Shown here: one piece after another, positions 27,829-39,900 of the stretch | How positions within the stretch are numbered: position 1 is the first letter of the stretch | Layout of the letters: each line of letters starts with the position of its first letter | Assembly (NCBI GenBank): GCA_020746105.1 | Contig: CM036618.1 | Coordinates: forward strand, 95,970,122 to 96,034,121 | DNA: 64,000 nucleotides | Direction of reading: 5' to 3' | From: Trogon surrucura | Taxonomy: Eukaryota; Chordata; Aves; Trogoniformes; Trogonidae | Position numbers and translations under genes: made by a program | The notes under the pieces: generated by a model | The model's database searches: none | Told to the model about the DNA's origin: nothing | Seen by the model: the letters and a program-made list of their open reading frames with translations, nothing else

Positions 27829-28382
27829 TGTGCTGGTTTTGGCCCAGATAGAGTTAATTTTCTTCATACTGGCTAGGATAGGCCTATCTTTTGGGCTTGT
27901 GCTGAAAACAGCATTGATAATAGAGAGATGCTTTCATTATTGCTGAGCAGTGTTCACACAGAGTCACAGCCTTTTCTGCCTCTGCCACCAGTGAGTAGGC
28001 TCGTGGTGCACGAGAAATTGGGAGGGGACACAGTTGGCCCCAGCTGACCAAAGGGATATCCCGTACCACACGATGTAAAGTTGGGGGAGTAAGAAAGAAG
28101 TGATGGTGTTTGTCTTCCCAAGACACACATTACGCATGACGGAGCCCTGCTCTGCTGCAGATGGCTGAACAGCGGCCTGCCCAGGGGAAGTGGTAAATGA
28201 ATCCCCTTGTTTCGCTTTGCTTGTGTGAACAGCTTTCGCTTACCTATTAAACTGCCTTTATCTCGACCTGCAAGTTTTCTCACTTTTATTCTTCTGATTC
28301 TCTCCCCCGACTCACAGGGGAGAGGGGCAATATGTGAGCCACTGGATGGTGATCAGTTGCCAGCTGGGGTTAAACCATGACA
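27829..28382 (+). mobile_element. solo LTR of an avian endogenous retrovirus (ERVL-like)
   Basis: It starts TGTGCTGGTTTTGGCC and ends GGTTAAACCATGACA, with TG...CA borders and a total length of 554 bp. Near the 3' part an ATTAAA (poly(A) signal variant) precedes a T/C-rich stretch, giving plus orientation. It closely resembles an LTR common in neoavian and passerine genomes. No gag, pol or env lies on either side, so it is a solo LTR. The five bases on each side (AATTA, GAGTG) do not match. Confidence 0.8.
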
Positions 28383-31109
28383 GAGTGGTTTAACTTAAGT
28401 AGTGGCTTCAGAAACAGTGATCTGTGCATGCTGGGTGAATACCAGTATTAGCACTGTGGTACTAATATCACTCTAATACTAATACCACAGGGCTCACTAG
28501 CCCTGGCAGCCATGAAACGCAAGACTTCCATTTTCTCTGACCACATCCCGAAGTAACACTTTTTGTCTCCCTAGTGGTAACATTAACCATCTAAATACCT
28601 TGTTCAGGCATGCAAAAGTTCTACTCCAGATCTCATGTAAAGGTAGACAGAACCCCAAGTTCAGGCTTTACATGCAGCACAGCATCATTCTTCAAAGGAA
28701 ACAAAAAAACCAAATCCACGTAAAATCTTTAGGATTATTATTTCTGGAAAAACTTTTGTTTTATTTTCTTAGAAATTACAAAGAAACCCTCTCTAGGAGA
28801 GCAAGGAAAAAAAAACACAACCCTAAAATATTTCCAAGCAATTTTGTTACATATAAACACAATCAAAGTTACAGATTTCATGCACATGCATGTACAGAAA
28901 CATTTTAAGTAAAACATCCTTCACACATAACATGTGCATTAGTCTCAGAATTGAGCACATAATCAGATTGGCCTCACCTACCCTACCTAATCTTATTTTC
29001 CTGTTTTCTCTTTAAATCGTAAATTTCTATGCGGGAAACATCTCTTCTTCTGCACAGCATTATGCATATTCAAATTGGTATGGATGGTCTTGGAATTAAA
29101 TCGCTAGGCAGCACAGCCTGACACACAGCTGTACACTAAAGCTGTTTCACTGCCGTTTATAGAGTGAACTTTGTTGGCCACCAGGCAAACTCTTCAAAAA
29201 GGAGTACAAAGGTATTGCTAGAGGGGAAAAGGACGACGATACACAGTGCGCTCTCAACTACATTCCTGTACGATTCCCACGCAAAACACTTCAAAAGCCA
29301 AATAATTCACAGATCTTGCTCTCTGAATTGATATCAAAGTTCCCACCAGTTTCAATCATGGCAAAATAAACTGCTAAAGGCATCAATGCTATTGGATATG
29401 GATGTGGTCGATACTCAATATTCTAATTTGCTCTGCGCCCACCTTTGGAAAGAGAAGGGAGAAAGATGAAAAAAAACCAACAAAACTGCAGACTATTGAA
29501 GCAGGTGCGGCGTTGGCAGAGCGCGTTACCAGCAACCAGCAAAAAACAACTGCTTCATCCTAATCTACTGCATAATCTAACTGTGGCTCGAAATTTGGGG
29601 ATTACATGGTCAATGAACTCCTCGCTAGTTGCCCAAGGTTGCTTTCAAACCCAGCAAAATCTTACTTGATTCATCAAAAGCAGCGTATTGTCTGCATCTG
29701 ACTTTGTGAGCTAGATCTGAAATTTCACTATTTCATGCATGGTGAACACCGGTGTAAATCGAAGGACCGTAAACGTTCAGAGGGGCAGGGTTCACCCAGA
29801 ATGTAAAGCTTCCACACGCATAAAAGGAAATATCAAGTACACAAATTTCAGAAGCAACACTTAATATAACGGGGGGAACAGGACGTACAGATCTACTCTG
29901 CCACCATTTTTAAATGCACAAGTGATGCCAATCCATTTCCCGTCTCTGCATAAACTTGCATCCTAAAGAGAATCAATAACACCTCTCGCTCACACTGCAA
30001 CAACACAGCTGAATCAATGAAGGGTGAATTTCCACTATATTTAAATACACTTGAGGCAGTCAGGCTTCGCTTGCTGCAGAGTGAGTGTTACAGGGTGAAA
30101 TGGGTGTCGAAAAGGGATGCAAAATACAAAAGTACGATTAAAAGTAAGACAGAACTCTGTACATGGAGCAACATAAAGAAAGGACTTAAGATTGGCACTT
30201 AAGAGGTTTAAGCAAAGCCCTGGAGAACAGCATGATTTTCATTTTTAGCCCATGTGAAACCTTGCAAATGAGCAGGTGATGCTGGCAGCAGTCACTCTGT
30301 CCTCTACTTCCTGAAAATAGCGCAAGGGACTTAGGTGCCCTGGCACCATGAACACACTACAACAGCTTGGCAAAGGGTCTACAGAGAAAGGCCCAGTGAC
30401 ACATGTTCTCACACAGTATCAAAGACACAAGGGCCAAATCAAGCTGAGTCTTGAGGCTGGAGTGTAGCACTTTCTGCATGTTGAGGAGAACATCGGATCT
30501 GCTGGTTTAGGTAAGATGGGCAATCTACTTTTAGCCCCGTACTGCCATTTCCATGGCAAGCTTCACAAAATGTGTAGAGGAGAAAAAGCACCAGCCCAGC
30601 AGGACAGTCACCTCTGATTCCCAGACAGGAAGGGCTAAAGCCAGGTCACTTCACTCAGACATCGATGGTGTGGATGTCTTCAGCTGAGGCAGTCGAGTTG
30701 AACTCACTTTATGGGCACACAAAGGAAAAACAGACATTTTTTAAAATTGGCATTCTTCTGACCTGCTTTATACTTCTACTTCAAAGACCAGATTAATGGT
30801 GACCTAAGAATGACGATTTCTCTTCAGGTGCAAATGGGGCCCAGAGGAACAAATTTAGCTCCAGACATCTAAAGCTGAATGAGAAGATACCACCTCAAAT
30901 GTCCTGGTACCTGGCAGCTGAACAATTCAACCGTGCTGTATTTCTTCATGACGAGTAGTTTTGCTTAAAAAAAGGTGTCATATAGCTCAGTAACATTTCA
31001 GTGACCATCTAAGCATTCTCCAGCCAGGAACAGTCCCACCCAAATGGAAGAAAAGCGCACAACTCTTACAAAACTCTCTGAAGGATCACAGTGCCTTTTT
31101 TGAATAGTA
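28383..31109. other. intergenic stretch, nothing recognised
   Basis: AT-rich unique sequence between the solo LTR and the MIR-like fragment. No coding signal. It could in principle include distal SUPT7L 3' UTR, since an AATAAA on the minus strand is at 28765-28760, but there is no positive evidence. Confidence 0.5.
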
Positions 31110-31262
31110 ACTAAATCTCAAACACACTTCTAAGAGGCACGTATTACTATTTTCTCTTTTACAGCTGAGAAAACAGGGATGTTGCAGCATACCCAATGGT
31201 GACTCAGAGGGAATCAAAATAAAGATTTCCTGACTGGTCCACTGTTCTACTAGTGACTAGGC
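31110..31262 (+). repeat. possible MIR-type SINE fragment
   Basis: CTTTTACAGCTGAGAAAACAGG, a later GACTCAGAGGGAATC stretch and a CTGACTGGTCCACTGTTCTA end resemble the MIR core and tail shared by amniotes. Diverged; edges approximate. Confidence 0.45.
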
Positions 31263-31889
31263 TTCAGACAGCTAGAATTTACCCCCCAGGAGAAACCTTT
31301 AAAACCGTGATGGCAAATTTTAGCTCCATTGTCCATAAAAGCCTGTGGTCACACATTCTTATCAGACATTGAGGAATTTTATGTTTGGATTTCACTTCTA
31401 TAAAGTGGAAGAGAAATACAGTAAGGAAAAAAGAATTAAGGCTAGGCATGTTATACAGAAACAAAAATACTATGCCTGGAGCTCATTCTTTCAAAAGATA
31501 AACTCGCAATTGTAAGGATAAATGGGAGGTTTGGTAAATCTCCCTCAAACATCCCAATGGGTTACAGGTATAAAGCCAGTTTAAGTGGCTGTTCATTCTT
31601 GATTCATGTTCATTCTAGCTTTTTTGAGAGAGATACTCACTGAATCAAGTTAAAGACTGAGTTGATCAACTGAGGATTGTGCAGAACAAAAAAAATGCCA
31701 TCAGTCAGCTGAGCCATAAAAGCAAGCAGCAAAATAGATTCTGTTCCAGACTAAGTCATCAAGATAACAACTTTGAATAGGAAGCATCAGCCTGAAGTTG
31801 CTGCCCTCGAGCCAGTGAGAGCAAAGGAAAAGTTTGCATTGCCAGTACTGGCTCACTCCAATAGTAAAAGCTGCTTCATTCTCTCCAGA

Positions 31890-32401
31890 AAATCACACCA
31901 ACTTCTCTGACTACATGATCAAGAAATCAACTAGAGAAGAAGCCCTGCTGGACTTGTTACTAACAGGGAAGAATTGATGGAGAATGTGAAGTTCTTGGCT
32001 GCAGCAGACATGAAATTGTGGCATTTAAAATCCTGAGAAATGTGTACAAGACAAGAATCTTGGACCTTCAGGACAATGTATTTTGGTTTATTCACCTTGG
32101 CAGGGTGATCTCACTGCCCTGGCCTCCCAAAGGGGCCCAAGAGTTCTTGCCCTTATCTTCAAAGACAGCTTTCTCAAAGTAGAACTCTTTTTTGACAAGC
32201 GGAAAGTAAAACGTGCGTGACAGAAAGCCAGCACAGGTGATCAAGGAACTCCTGACTGAGTCCAAACACACAGAAAAAAGTAGACAGAAGTGGAAGTGAG
32301 GACAGGCTGACCAACAAGGACACAGAAAGACAGCCCAAGCACGCAGGGACAGTCAGGAAAGCCAAAGGTCAACTGGACTTGAAACTGGTAAAAAAGGTGA
32401 A

Positions 32402-32432
<31 letters not shown>

Positions 32433-33388
32433 ACATACACTGTAAGCAGAAGAAAGGTTAAAGAAACAAGTTTTGCTCCTCAACAATGCAGGCAACCTGG
32501 TGACAAAGGATGCACCTTGTACTTTGAGGCTGATGCACTCACCACCTTTTTTGCCTGTTTTCACTAGTAAGGTCTGCCTTCAGGCCTGCTGGGACTCTCA
32601 GTCTGTTAGCAGAGTGTTATCTACAGCAGAGGAAGACTGAGTTAGTGAGAACTTGAGCCAACAGGGCATACCTAAACCCATGGGAGCAGACAGGACCCAT
32701 CCGAAGGCACTGAAGGAGCTGGCTGACTGCACTGTGAGACCACACTACAGAATCTTTGCAAAGTCATCAGTAACAGGAGCGATGGCTCCCCAACCAGTGA
32801 AATACCCTGATTTAAGACCGTCATGTTGCCCAAAACAGTTAGGAAAAACACATTGAGGGAAATTATTATTTCTCTCTACTCAGTGCTTGTTAGACCACAT
32901 CTGAAGGATTGCATCCACTCCTGCGCTCCCCCTCACAAGAAGGGCATTGCAGCAATTTCAGTGGAAGGCCACAAAGCTGATTAGGAGGCTGGAGCACAGG
33001 ACATACAAGGAGAGGCTCAGGGAGTTTAGCTTCTTCAGACTTAAGAAAAGTCTAAGATCTTATTGTATACAACCACTTAATGGGAAGGTTAGAGAAGACA
33101 TGGTCAGACTCTTCTCAGTGATGAACAATGACAGAACAGAGGCAATAAACACAAATCGGAACACGGGAAATTCAAAGTGGATGCAAGAATCTATTTTTTT
33201 CTTACAATGAGGGTAGTCAAGTATGGGAATACACACAAATTCGTTTGGCATCATGACCCTCGGAGATATTAAAAACTCAAGGCCCCGAGTCCCCTGTTCT
33301 AGTTGGCTGTGCTTCAAGCAGAGGGCTGGACCAGAGAGTAGAAGCCTCACCACATCCCTTCAGCCCAAATTATTCAATGATTCTATGA
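31890..33388 (+). repeat. long decayed CR1 LINE just downstream of SUPT7L
   Basis: Successive segments match CR1 pol in order: a GCTGGACTTGTTACTAACAG region, then GGAACTCCTGACTGAGTCCAAAC, then an in-element T27 run and GGCAACCTGGTGACAAAGGA. After that come GGAGCTGGCTGACTGCACTG and, beyond an internal deletion of the catalytic core near 32800-32870, the C-terminal part GGAGAGGCTCAGGGAGTTTA. The 3' end at 33388 reads CAATGATTCTATGACT. Many stops and indels mark an old copy. Confidence 0.85.
32406..32432 (+). repeat. poly(T) tract, T27
   Basis: A run of 27 T bases interrupts the CR1 pol homology. It could be mononucleotide expansion or the poly(A) relic of a minus-strand insertion, but nothing else of such an insertion is visible. 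Confidence 0.9.
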
Positions 33389-33433
33389 CTTAGCACATCT
33401 CCTCACAACTACTTTCCACTGGTAACTTCCTCA

Positions 33434-33439
33434 TTTAAT
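33434..33439 (-). terminator. candidate SUPT7L polyadenylation signal (ATTAAA)
   Basis: On the minus strand an ATTAAA hexamer lies about 260 nt after the SUPT7L stop and before the CR1 element that begins at about 33390. It is the nearest recognised signal variant downstream. A longer 3' UTR running through the CR1 is equally possible; a canonical AATAAA occurs far downstream at 28765-28760. Confidence 0.3.
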
Positions 33440-33696
33440 CTGCTGAAGCAACGCATGAGGCCATCAGATGTGTAACGGGATCTTCAATCTCATGAGTCAG
33501 GATGGAGTACAGAAGCCAGCAAGGAGGGGAGCTGAAGTGCACTACACATCAAATGTCTCATAATAATTTTACACAAAGTCCCTCACACACCAGGGCCAGC
33601 CCTGTTTACACATCATGGCCGTCATAGTGCTCTCTTCAAGTGTTCATTTCGAGTCTGTTATATATCATCAGAATTAAATAAAAAGACTGTCTCTCT

Positions 33697-33959
33697 TCAC
33701 ATCTTCTTCATCTTCTTTTTGCAGCGCTGGTTGAAAACAGGTGAAGATCCCATGAGACTGTCAGCAGAATGAGAACCGTAGCTGCTCTCAGAGCCGTTGG
33801 GGCTCTGTGGTATCCCAGCTTCGCTCATGCCTGACATCGGCTCCTCAAAGACGTCACTGCCTAGGACCCCATGGCCATGTACATTGGCCTCCTCGTTTTC
33901 CTGTGGCTCCATTTTCACTTGTGCCAGGTTCCAGAGTGGGGAAGCATTCACCTCAGCCC
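33697..33959 (-). CDS. SUPT7L: SUPT7L coding exon 4 (C-terminus and stop)
   Basis: Encodes residues 326-412 and TGA (33699-33697). The acceptor is TTCTCTAG. It contains NASPLWNLAQVKMEPQE with a sumoylation-type motif at 340-343, the conserved GVLGSDVFEEPMSGMSEAG stretch, a Ser-rich segment and a lysine-rich end resembling a nuclear localisation signal. Confidence 0.97.
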
Positions 33960-36900
33960 CTAGAGAAAAAAAAATGCACACAGTAAAGTTATTGAGCAAA
34001 AGCAAAGCTGCAGGTGAACAAGGCTGGGGGAAAAAGAAACAAACAACAAACCAAAACGTGTCAACCCATGTAAAACAACAGCAACAACAACAAAAGTACC
34101 AATAGATTTTTTCATAATAGCCCAGTAATTCCTGCTTTAAAAATATGATGCTATCCTATCACAGCAATCCTCCGTGTGATTTTCTGCATGTGAAACAACT
34201 TAAAAGAGCCCATATCACTACAGAAAGAATGTCTCAGTAGCACTGAGTATACCAACAGCACATGGACTAGACCCTGCAGAAGCAGGACTTAGGAGGCAGT
34301 TCAAAAGTCATTCATGATGACGAGATCCTTGCAACATTAGCAACTTCCTTTAAGCCATGAAATGTATTAGACTTCTGGTAGCTCTGCAGGGGAGGTGAAG
34401 TGAGAGGGCAGAGAAGTAGGTAGCTGGACAGTCCCAAATGCCATTTAAGCACTGAAATGCAGAGCTGCAGCCATCCACCTGCCTGCCTGCCTGCCTCCTT
34501 GTACTCAACACCCGCAGGTGCTCCCCTCATGCTTCAGCAGAACAGAAACAAACTCCTGGCTCAACCTTGCAGACACCCCGCAGAGCAACAGCCCCCCTCT
34601 CCTTTTTTTTTTTTGTGAACTTTTTGACTAGTGTGTAATCCGAGCAGATTGAAGATTTTCTGCACAAGATTATGAAATCGTATTTCCTGATAATACCACA
34701 TGCTTTCCTCTCCAACAGCAGTAATTATAGATTGCATTTCTGCTTATTTACATGTTTAAGAGAGACAAAAATCCTACTGAAAATACACTAATTTGGCTCC
34801 TGGCTAACAAGGACATAAACAGCCTGGAATCCAACAAAGTCTGAAATCTCGCTTTTAAATCTGGTCCCTCTTGTGTTGGGTTAAATTCACACAGACAGGA
34901 AAAAAAAAAAAAAAGGAAAAAAAAGGACAAAAAACAACAACAACAAAAAAGGAAACTAAAAGTAGGTTTTTCAAATCTTGTGTCTTAAGAAGCCCGGCTA
35001 CAGTTTGAAGCCCAACCAACCCTCTTGTACCGCGACAAACGTACTATTATTCCCCATTATCAATGTACCCCTAACAACAGTCCCTTATTACTAGCAATTA
35101 CACAGACAACAAATCTTTCACCACATATTTGTTCTGTGATTTCTCCTTACGAAAGAGTCAGAAATCTTTACCAGAGCAGCTTAGCCCCAAACCAGGGTTT
35201 GGGAGGCCTTTGTGGTAGCATAGCCTAGATGAACCCAGCAGCTAGATGGCAAGCCAGAAAGAAGGTGCTTGCTTGTGTCCAGCTGCCTCAATGAAAAGTC
35301 CTTTTTATGTTAATTATAAGTCAATGTACCCCTCTCAACAACAACGGATGTATCATTAAAACACTATCAGTACCACGGAGGTGCAGCTGCAGCCACACAA
35401 TAATCGAAGGTGCTCAATAAACTGACTGTCTTTCTTTCACCAGTTGCTCTTCACTGCTCAGCCTTATTCCTTTCAGCTCCGTCACCTGTCACTGGGAGTG
35501 TCACTAATGACTAACACCACTTAAGCACTGACACAGGACGTTTCATCTTCAAAGCACTTCAACTTCAAAGTACTTTACAAATGAGATAATCCCCACGTTA
35601 TCCAGCTGGGTAGAGGAACAAGGTCCCAAATTTTGCCTCCGTTTCCTCAGCTGCAACGAAACAAAGCCGCCAGCCCACAACCGCAACGTCAGGCACAAAG
35701 CAGAAGCGCAGGTAGAACACAGAAGGCCGGAATGAGAGTTTATCCCTCAGATGCTGGAGCCCTGCTGCCCTGTTTTTAGGCCTCGCACGTGTTCTCGAGT
35801 TGCTGGCATCCTAATTGCAGCAGCTTTTTTATCACCCCTCATGATACTACACTCTTCAACCTGCCGAGCTCTAGACTGAGACTTCTCACAGTGATGAGAT
35901 TTCCAAAGGCTCTTGTGAAGTGAAGAGGGATTTTCAGGGAGGAACAGAGCACTTGTATTCTTAATTAGAAAACATCAATTCGGTATCAGAGAGGCAAGAG
36001 GCATTTAATATACAGCTAGCACGCTAACCTCTGGATCTCAAGTGGTGGATGCTAATACAAAGCTTTCCAGATGAATCACTCACAAACCCAGATGGGCCAG
36101 AGGAGTCTGCTGTTCCCTCTTCCACAAAAACGTGAGCACTTCACATTTCAGAGGTACAATAGAAAACAATATGAGCTTCCAGAAAAACATCAGGTGGTTT
36201 TGTGCTTTTTTAAAACTCAGAAGAATATGTTATTTAAAAAAAAAAAACCCAACTAGTAGACTCAGAGATATAATCTTAGTTTAGAGTTAATAGGACAGAA
36301 AACTAATCAGTGGAAAAAAGGGAGAAAAAAAAAATATATCCAGTACTCTCTTTACAGGAAATAAAGATAAAACTCTAGTCTCTTTTAAACTAAAATATAT
36401 ACATATATAAACCTCAAAGTTATTTTTTGTTTTGTTACATCAGACTGGAAAAAAAATCCCAGTACTCACATCTTTAGCAAACACTCTAGTTCACAAAACT
36501 ACAATAAAGCCTTTGGGCCATCACTGTAGAAAAAGATCTCAGACCAATAACAAAGCTAAGAGCTTTAATGATCCCATAAAAACAAACACCAGTTTGTGTT
36601 ATGCAGGGTCTACAAATGGAGTAAATATTTTGCAAATCCTCATAATTGATATCTTTGACTCTTTGGTTTTGTATTTAGAAAGCAAGCAAGGGTTTCTCTC
36701 ACATCCAATTTTTTTTATCAAAAATTGATTCCCCCCTCCCCTTCCTTGCAATGGTATCTGCTATTAAAAATGGAAACAAGATCACATGGAACAGTTGATG
36801 GACTGTTTCCAGCAGTCACAAGAAACCCCTACCTGAAGTCTGTGGGGAAGCTTCTACTTCCAGGTTGGCAGAGAAGCGCTCGCTTTGAGCTCCAAGGACT

Positions 36901-39900
36901 CCAACGGGCAATGACTGGTCACCAGAAGCCAGATCTCCTTCCAGCTCCTCGCTTATGGGGAAAGTAATATCACTAACAGGTTCCTCCTTAATCTTCACAG
37001 GCTTTGTGTCTTCTGCTGCCTTTTCAGGGTTGACAATCTTCTCATACTCTTCAGAGAGCTGCTTGCTAACCTGTCAAAGATCAGTGGAGGTCAAAAAGAG
37101 GCCAGAAAGGTCAGACTAACTTCAGCGACTCTGATGGCAATTACCTTGCAGGGCGCTCTGTTCCCAGAATATTATTAACATCTGACCCGAATGAACAAGT
37201 AAACAGATTATCAGCTACACAGGAAAGATCTTTTTTCCTCCCTTTAAGAACACCTTCTGTCCTGTAACAAGAGACTTTAATAAGGGGTTTAATCCATTAA
37301 CATATCTGCTTGATAAGTATAAGCACCTTTATTTTACAGACAGTGACAATGGGGCCCAGAAATTTCAACACAGCACAAAACAGAAGCAAAACCTCAGAGT
37401 CCATCACAATTTATGCACTTACAGGTGTCTCTGATTTATACTGCCTCAGTAAGCCACAAGGTGCCAACCCTGGGAAAAGAAGGAGCACAAGGTAGCTGCT
37501 CTAAGAGGAGTCAGCTGGCAGGCAGGTAATGTGACAAGGAGAAGGCACGGCAGGTTTTGCTTCCCACTTCAAATCCTTGCACTTCTGCAAGTCCACAACA
37601 CGCAGGCAGTCATATCATTCAAATAAAATGCCTTTGTTTCATTTCACAGAATATCTGGACCAAGAGAAACAATACCCAATTATTCTTACAAACTACAATG
37701 AGATGGCACCTCTTATTCCAAGGAATTTAGCAGTTCCTCTCCTTTCTCCACAGAAGCACAGTCCCCTCCAGAGTGGAAGGTAGCACCTGTGTGACAACTC
37801 AGATGAGCACAATACTATCCTATACCCTTAAAGCTTAAACAAGCCACCCCTTGTTGAACAAACACATGCCACTGTACAGCCAAGTAATTTCTGTTCATCT
37901 GCTTACTTGTTATCCTAGATGTTCAGCAGTCAAATATCCCACTAGAGCAGAAAATTCAGTTAGTGACTGATTTTACCTCTATTTGATACTTTTGTCTGGG
38001 TTATTCAAGAGCTGGAGGCCTCCTCTTAAACCCAGACAAACCATCAGTAGAGCATTCCTAGCCTCAGCAGGGACACAAATAAGGCTCTCTGTCTTTACAT
38101 GAAAAAAAAAAAATCATGTTCCTCTTTTTCTTGATGACTCCCCTCCACACTCAAGAGGTTTTCTCATTGGATTTTATTTCAGTAAAACCCAGGACTCACT
38201 ACAGGATTAAGCAGTTGTACTAGGGGTACATTTATCGGTCCCACCAGGTCCCTACTGCTCTTCTCACCTGAAGCATGTAGCTGTGATAATCCTTGATGCG
38301 GTGTTGCCAGAACTTCTGCAGCGAGAGCACGCTGCCAATGCCCACTTCGTGGAAAACCTGCTCCATGACATCAGGGAAAGGTGTGTGCCCCAGCCGAGCT
38401 TCTCGATCGACAGCAAAACGCAGCAGTTTGGTGAATTTCAAGCAGTACTCGTGGGCAATGTCCGTCAGGGTCTCCAGGACACTCTCGTTGGCAGACTCAA
38501 AGCCTGTGTGAGCCAGGATGGTGGCCATGGACTGGTAGAGAAGCTGCCGGCAGGAGGACCAGCTCAGCTCAGTCACTGGCTCCCCTTTTCCTCTAAAAAG
38601 CAGAAAAGACAAAAAAATAGCACACCTCCAAAAACTGAAAGGAAAATATCAGTTGAAGAGAGACTGTCAATAACAAGGTGATATACAAAGGGAAAGCAGA
38701 CCGAGGTTCTCCACAGCTTCTCCACTACATGTAGACACCACCCAGTAAGGGGCTTATCTGCTTTCGCTTCCTCCCCTCCCTCCAAATCAACACCGGCAAT
38801 TCTCCTTTTGCCTTCTAATGCTGGAAGTTTCCTTGGGTGATGCGTGAATGTGGGACACGAATATTCTGAACCCTTAAGCAAATCGCTTTCCACCCAAGAG
38901 CCTTTCTCCTGGAGATGTGAATTAAATGGGTCCTGGACACAAATAAAAAAGGTATTTTAAATAAAATATGCAAATCACTTCCCCTCTCAGTTAATTACAT
39001 TTCTCTTCCATATTACTTCTGATGTCACAGGCTTAATAGTCAGATACAAAGGGTTCTGGGTTATACAAGATCTGAATTTCTAATGCAAAAGACACACATA
39101 AAAAGCAAGAAATGGGACACACGTACATTTCATAAAGGGACATGAGGGCCAGTTTAGCTCAGTGGGTTGAGCGTGGTGCTTGAAACACCAAAGGTCACGG
39201 GTTTGATTCCTGTTCGGTTCTCACGTGTTGTCTGACCTTGTCGAGAGGTGGCGTCCCTGCCTGCGACAGGGAGGTTGGATTAAAATGATCTCTAAGGTCC
39301 CTTCCAGCCCAGGCCATTCTATGATCTATGATCATAGCCAAAATGTCCATTTCCCTGCCCTACCTTCCAGTAGTCACTAAGCACAACACTGAAAGTATCC
39401 TCATATGGAACCTAAGCAGGAAAGGGTGACCACACAGGATGGAGGAGAAGGAGAACAACTGACATGAGCACAACAAACACCATTCATGTGCAGTCAGGCA
39501 ACCGTTTCATCACAACGGGTTAACAAATATAAACTCCACATAGGAAAAAGAAGATGGGTAAGGCAAGATCTTATGTTTACATATTATATAAACACATTTC
39601 CACCAGATTTCTCAACTCACAGTTAAATGCATGTAATGTGTTTGCCTGTATCAGTCATATGGCCTTTAAACGGCGATGTCAAAAAAATCCAATTTCCTTT
39701 CTGCTAAGTATGATATTTATATACCTTTTTACACTTCATTCAGCACTAATGGCAGAATTAAGGTAACAATTTCACCCCTCATTTGTTTCTGATCAATTTG
39801 TCCTGACATCTTCTGCAGCCCACCCCACCATTCGCCTCAAGCTCTCACCCTACATTACTTGGGTATCACCACACACTCTTTCCAGTCACAAGACCTGACT

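Noticed and set aside
37310..37445. A MIR-like stretch in SUPT7L intron 2
   Set aside because: Similarity is limited to about 30 bases around TTTTACAGACAGTGACAATG and could be chance.
39146..39222. A tRNA gene
   Set aside because: A and B boxes and an anticodon stem are present, but the acceptor stem is not paired and the sequence runs straight into a CR1 3' tail, so it is a SINE.
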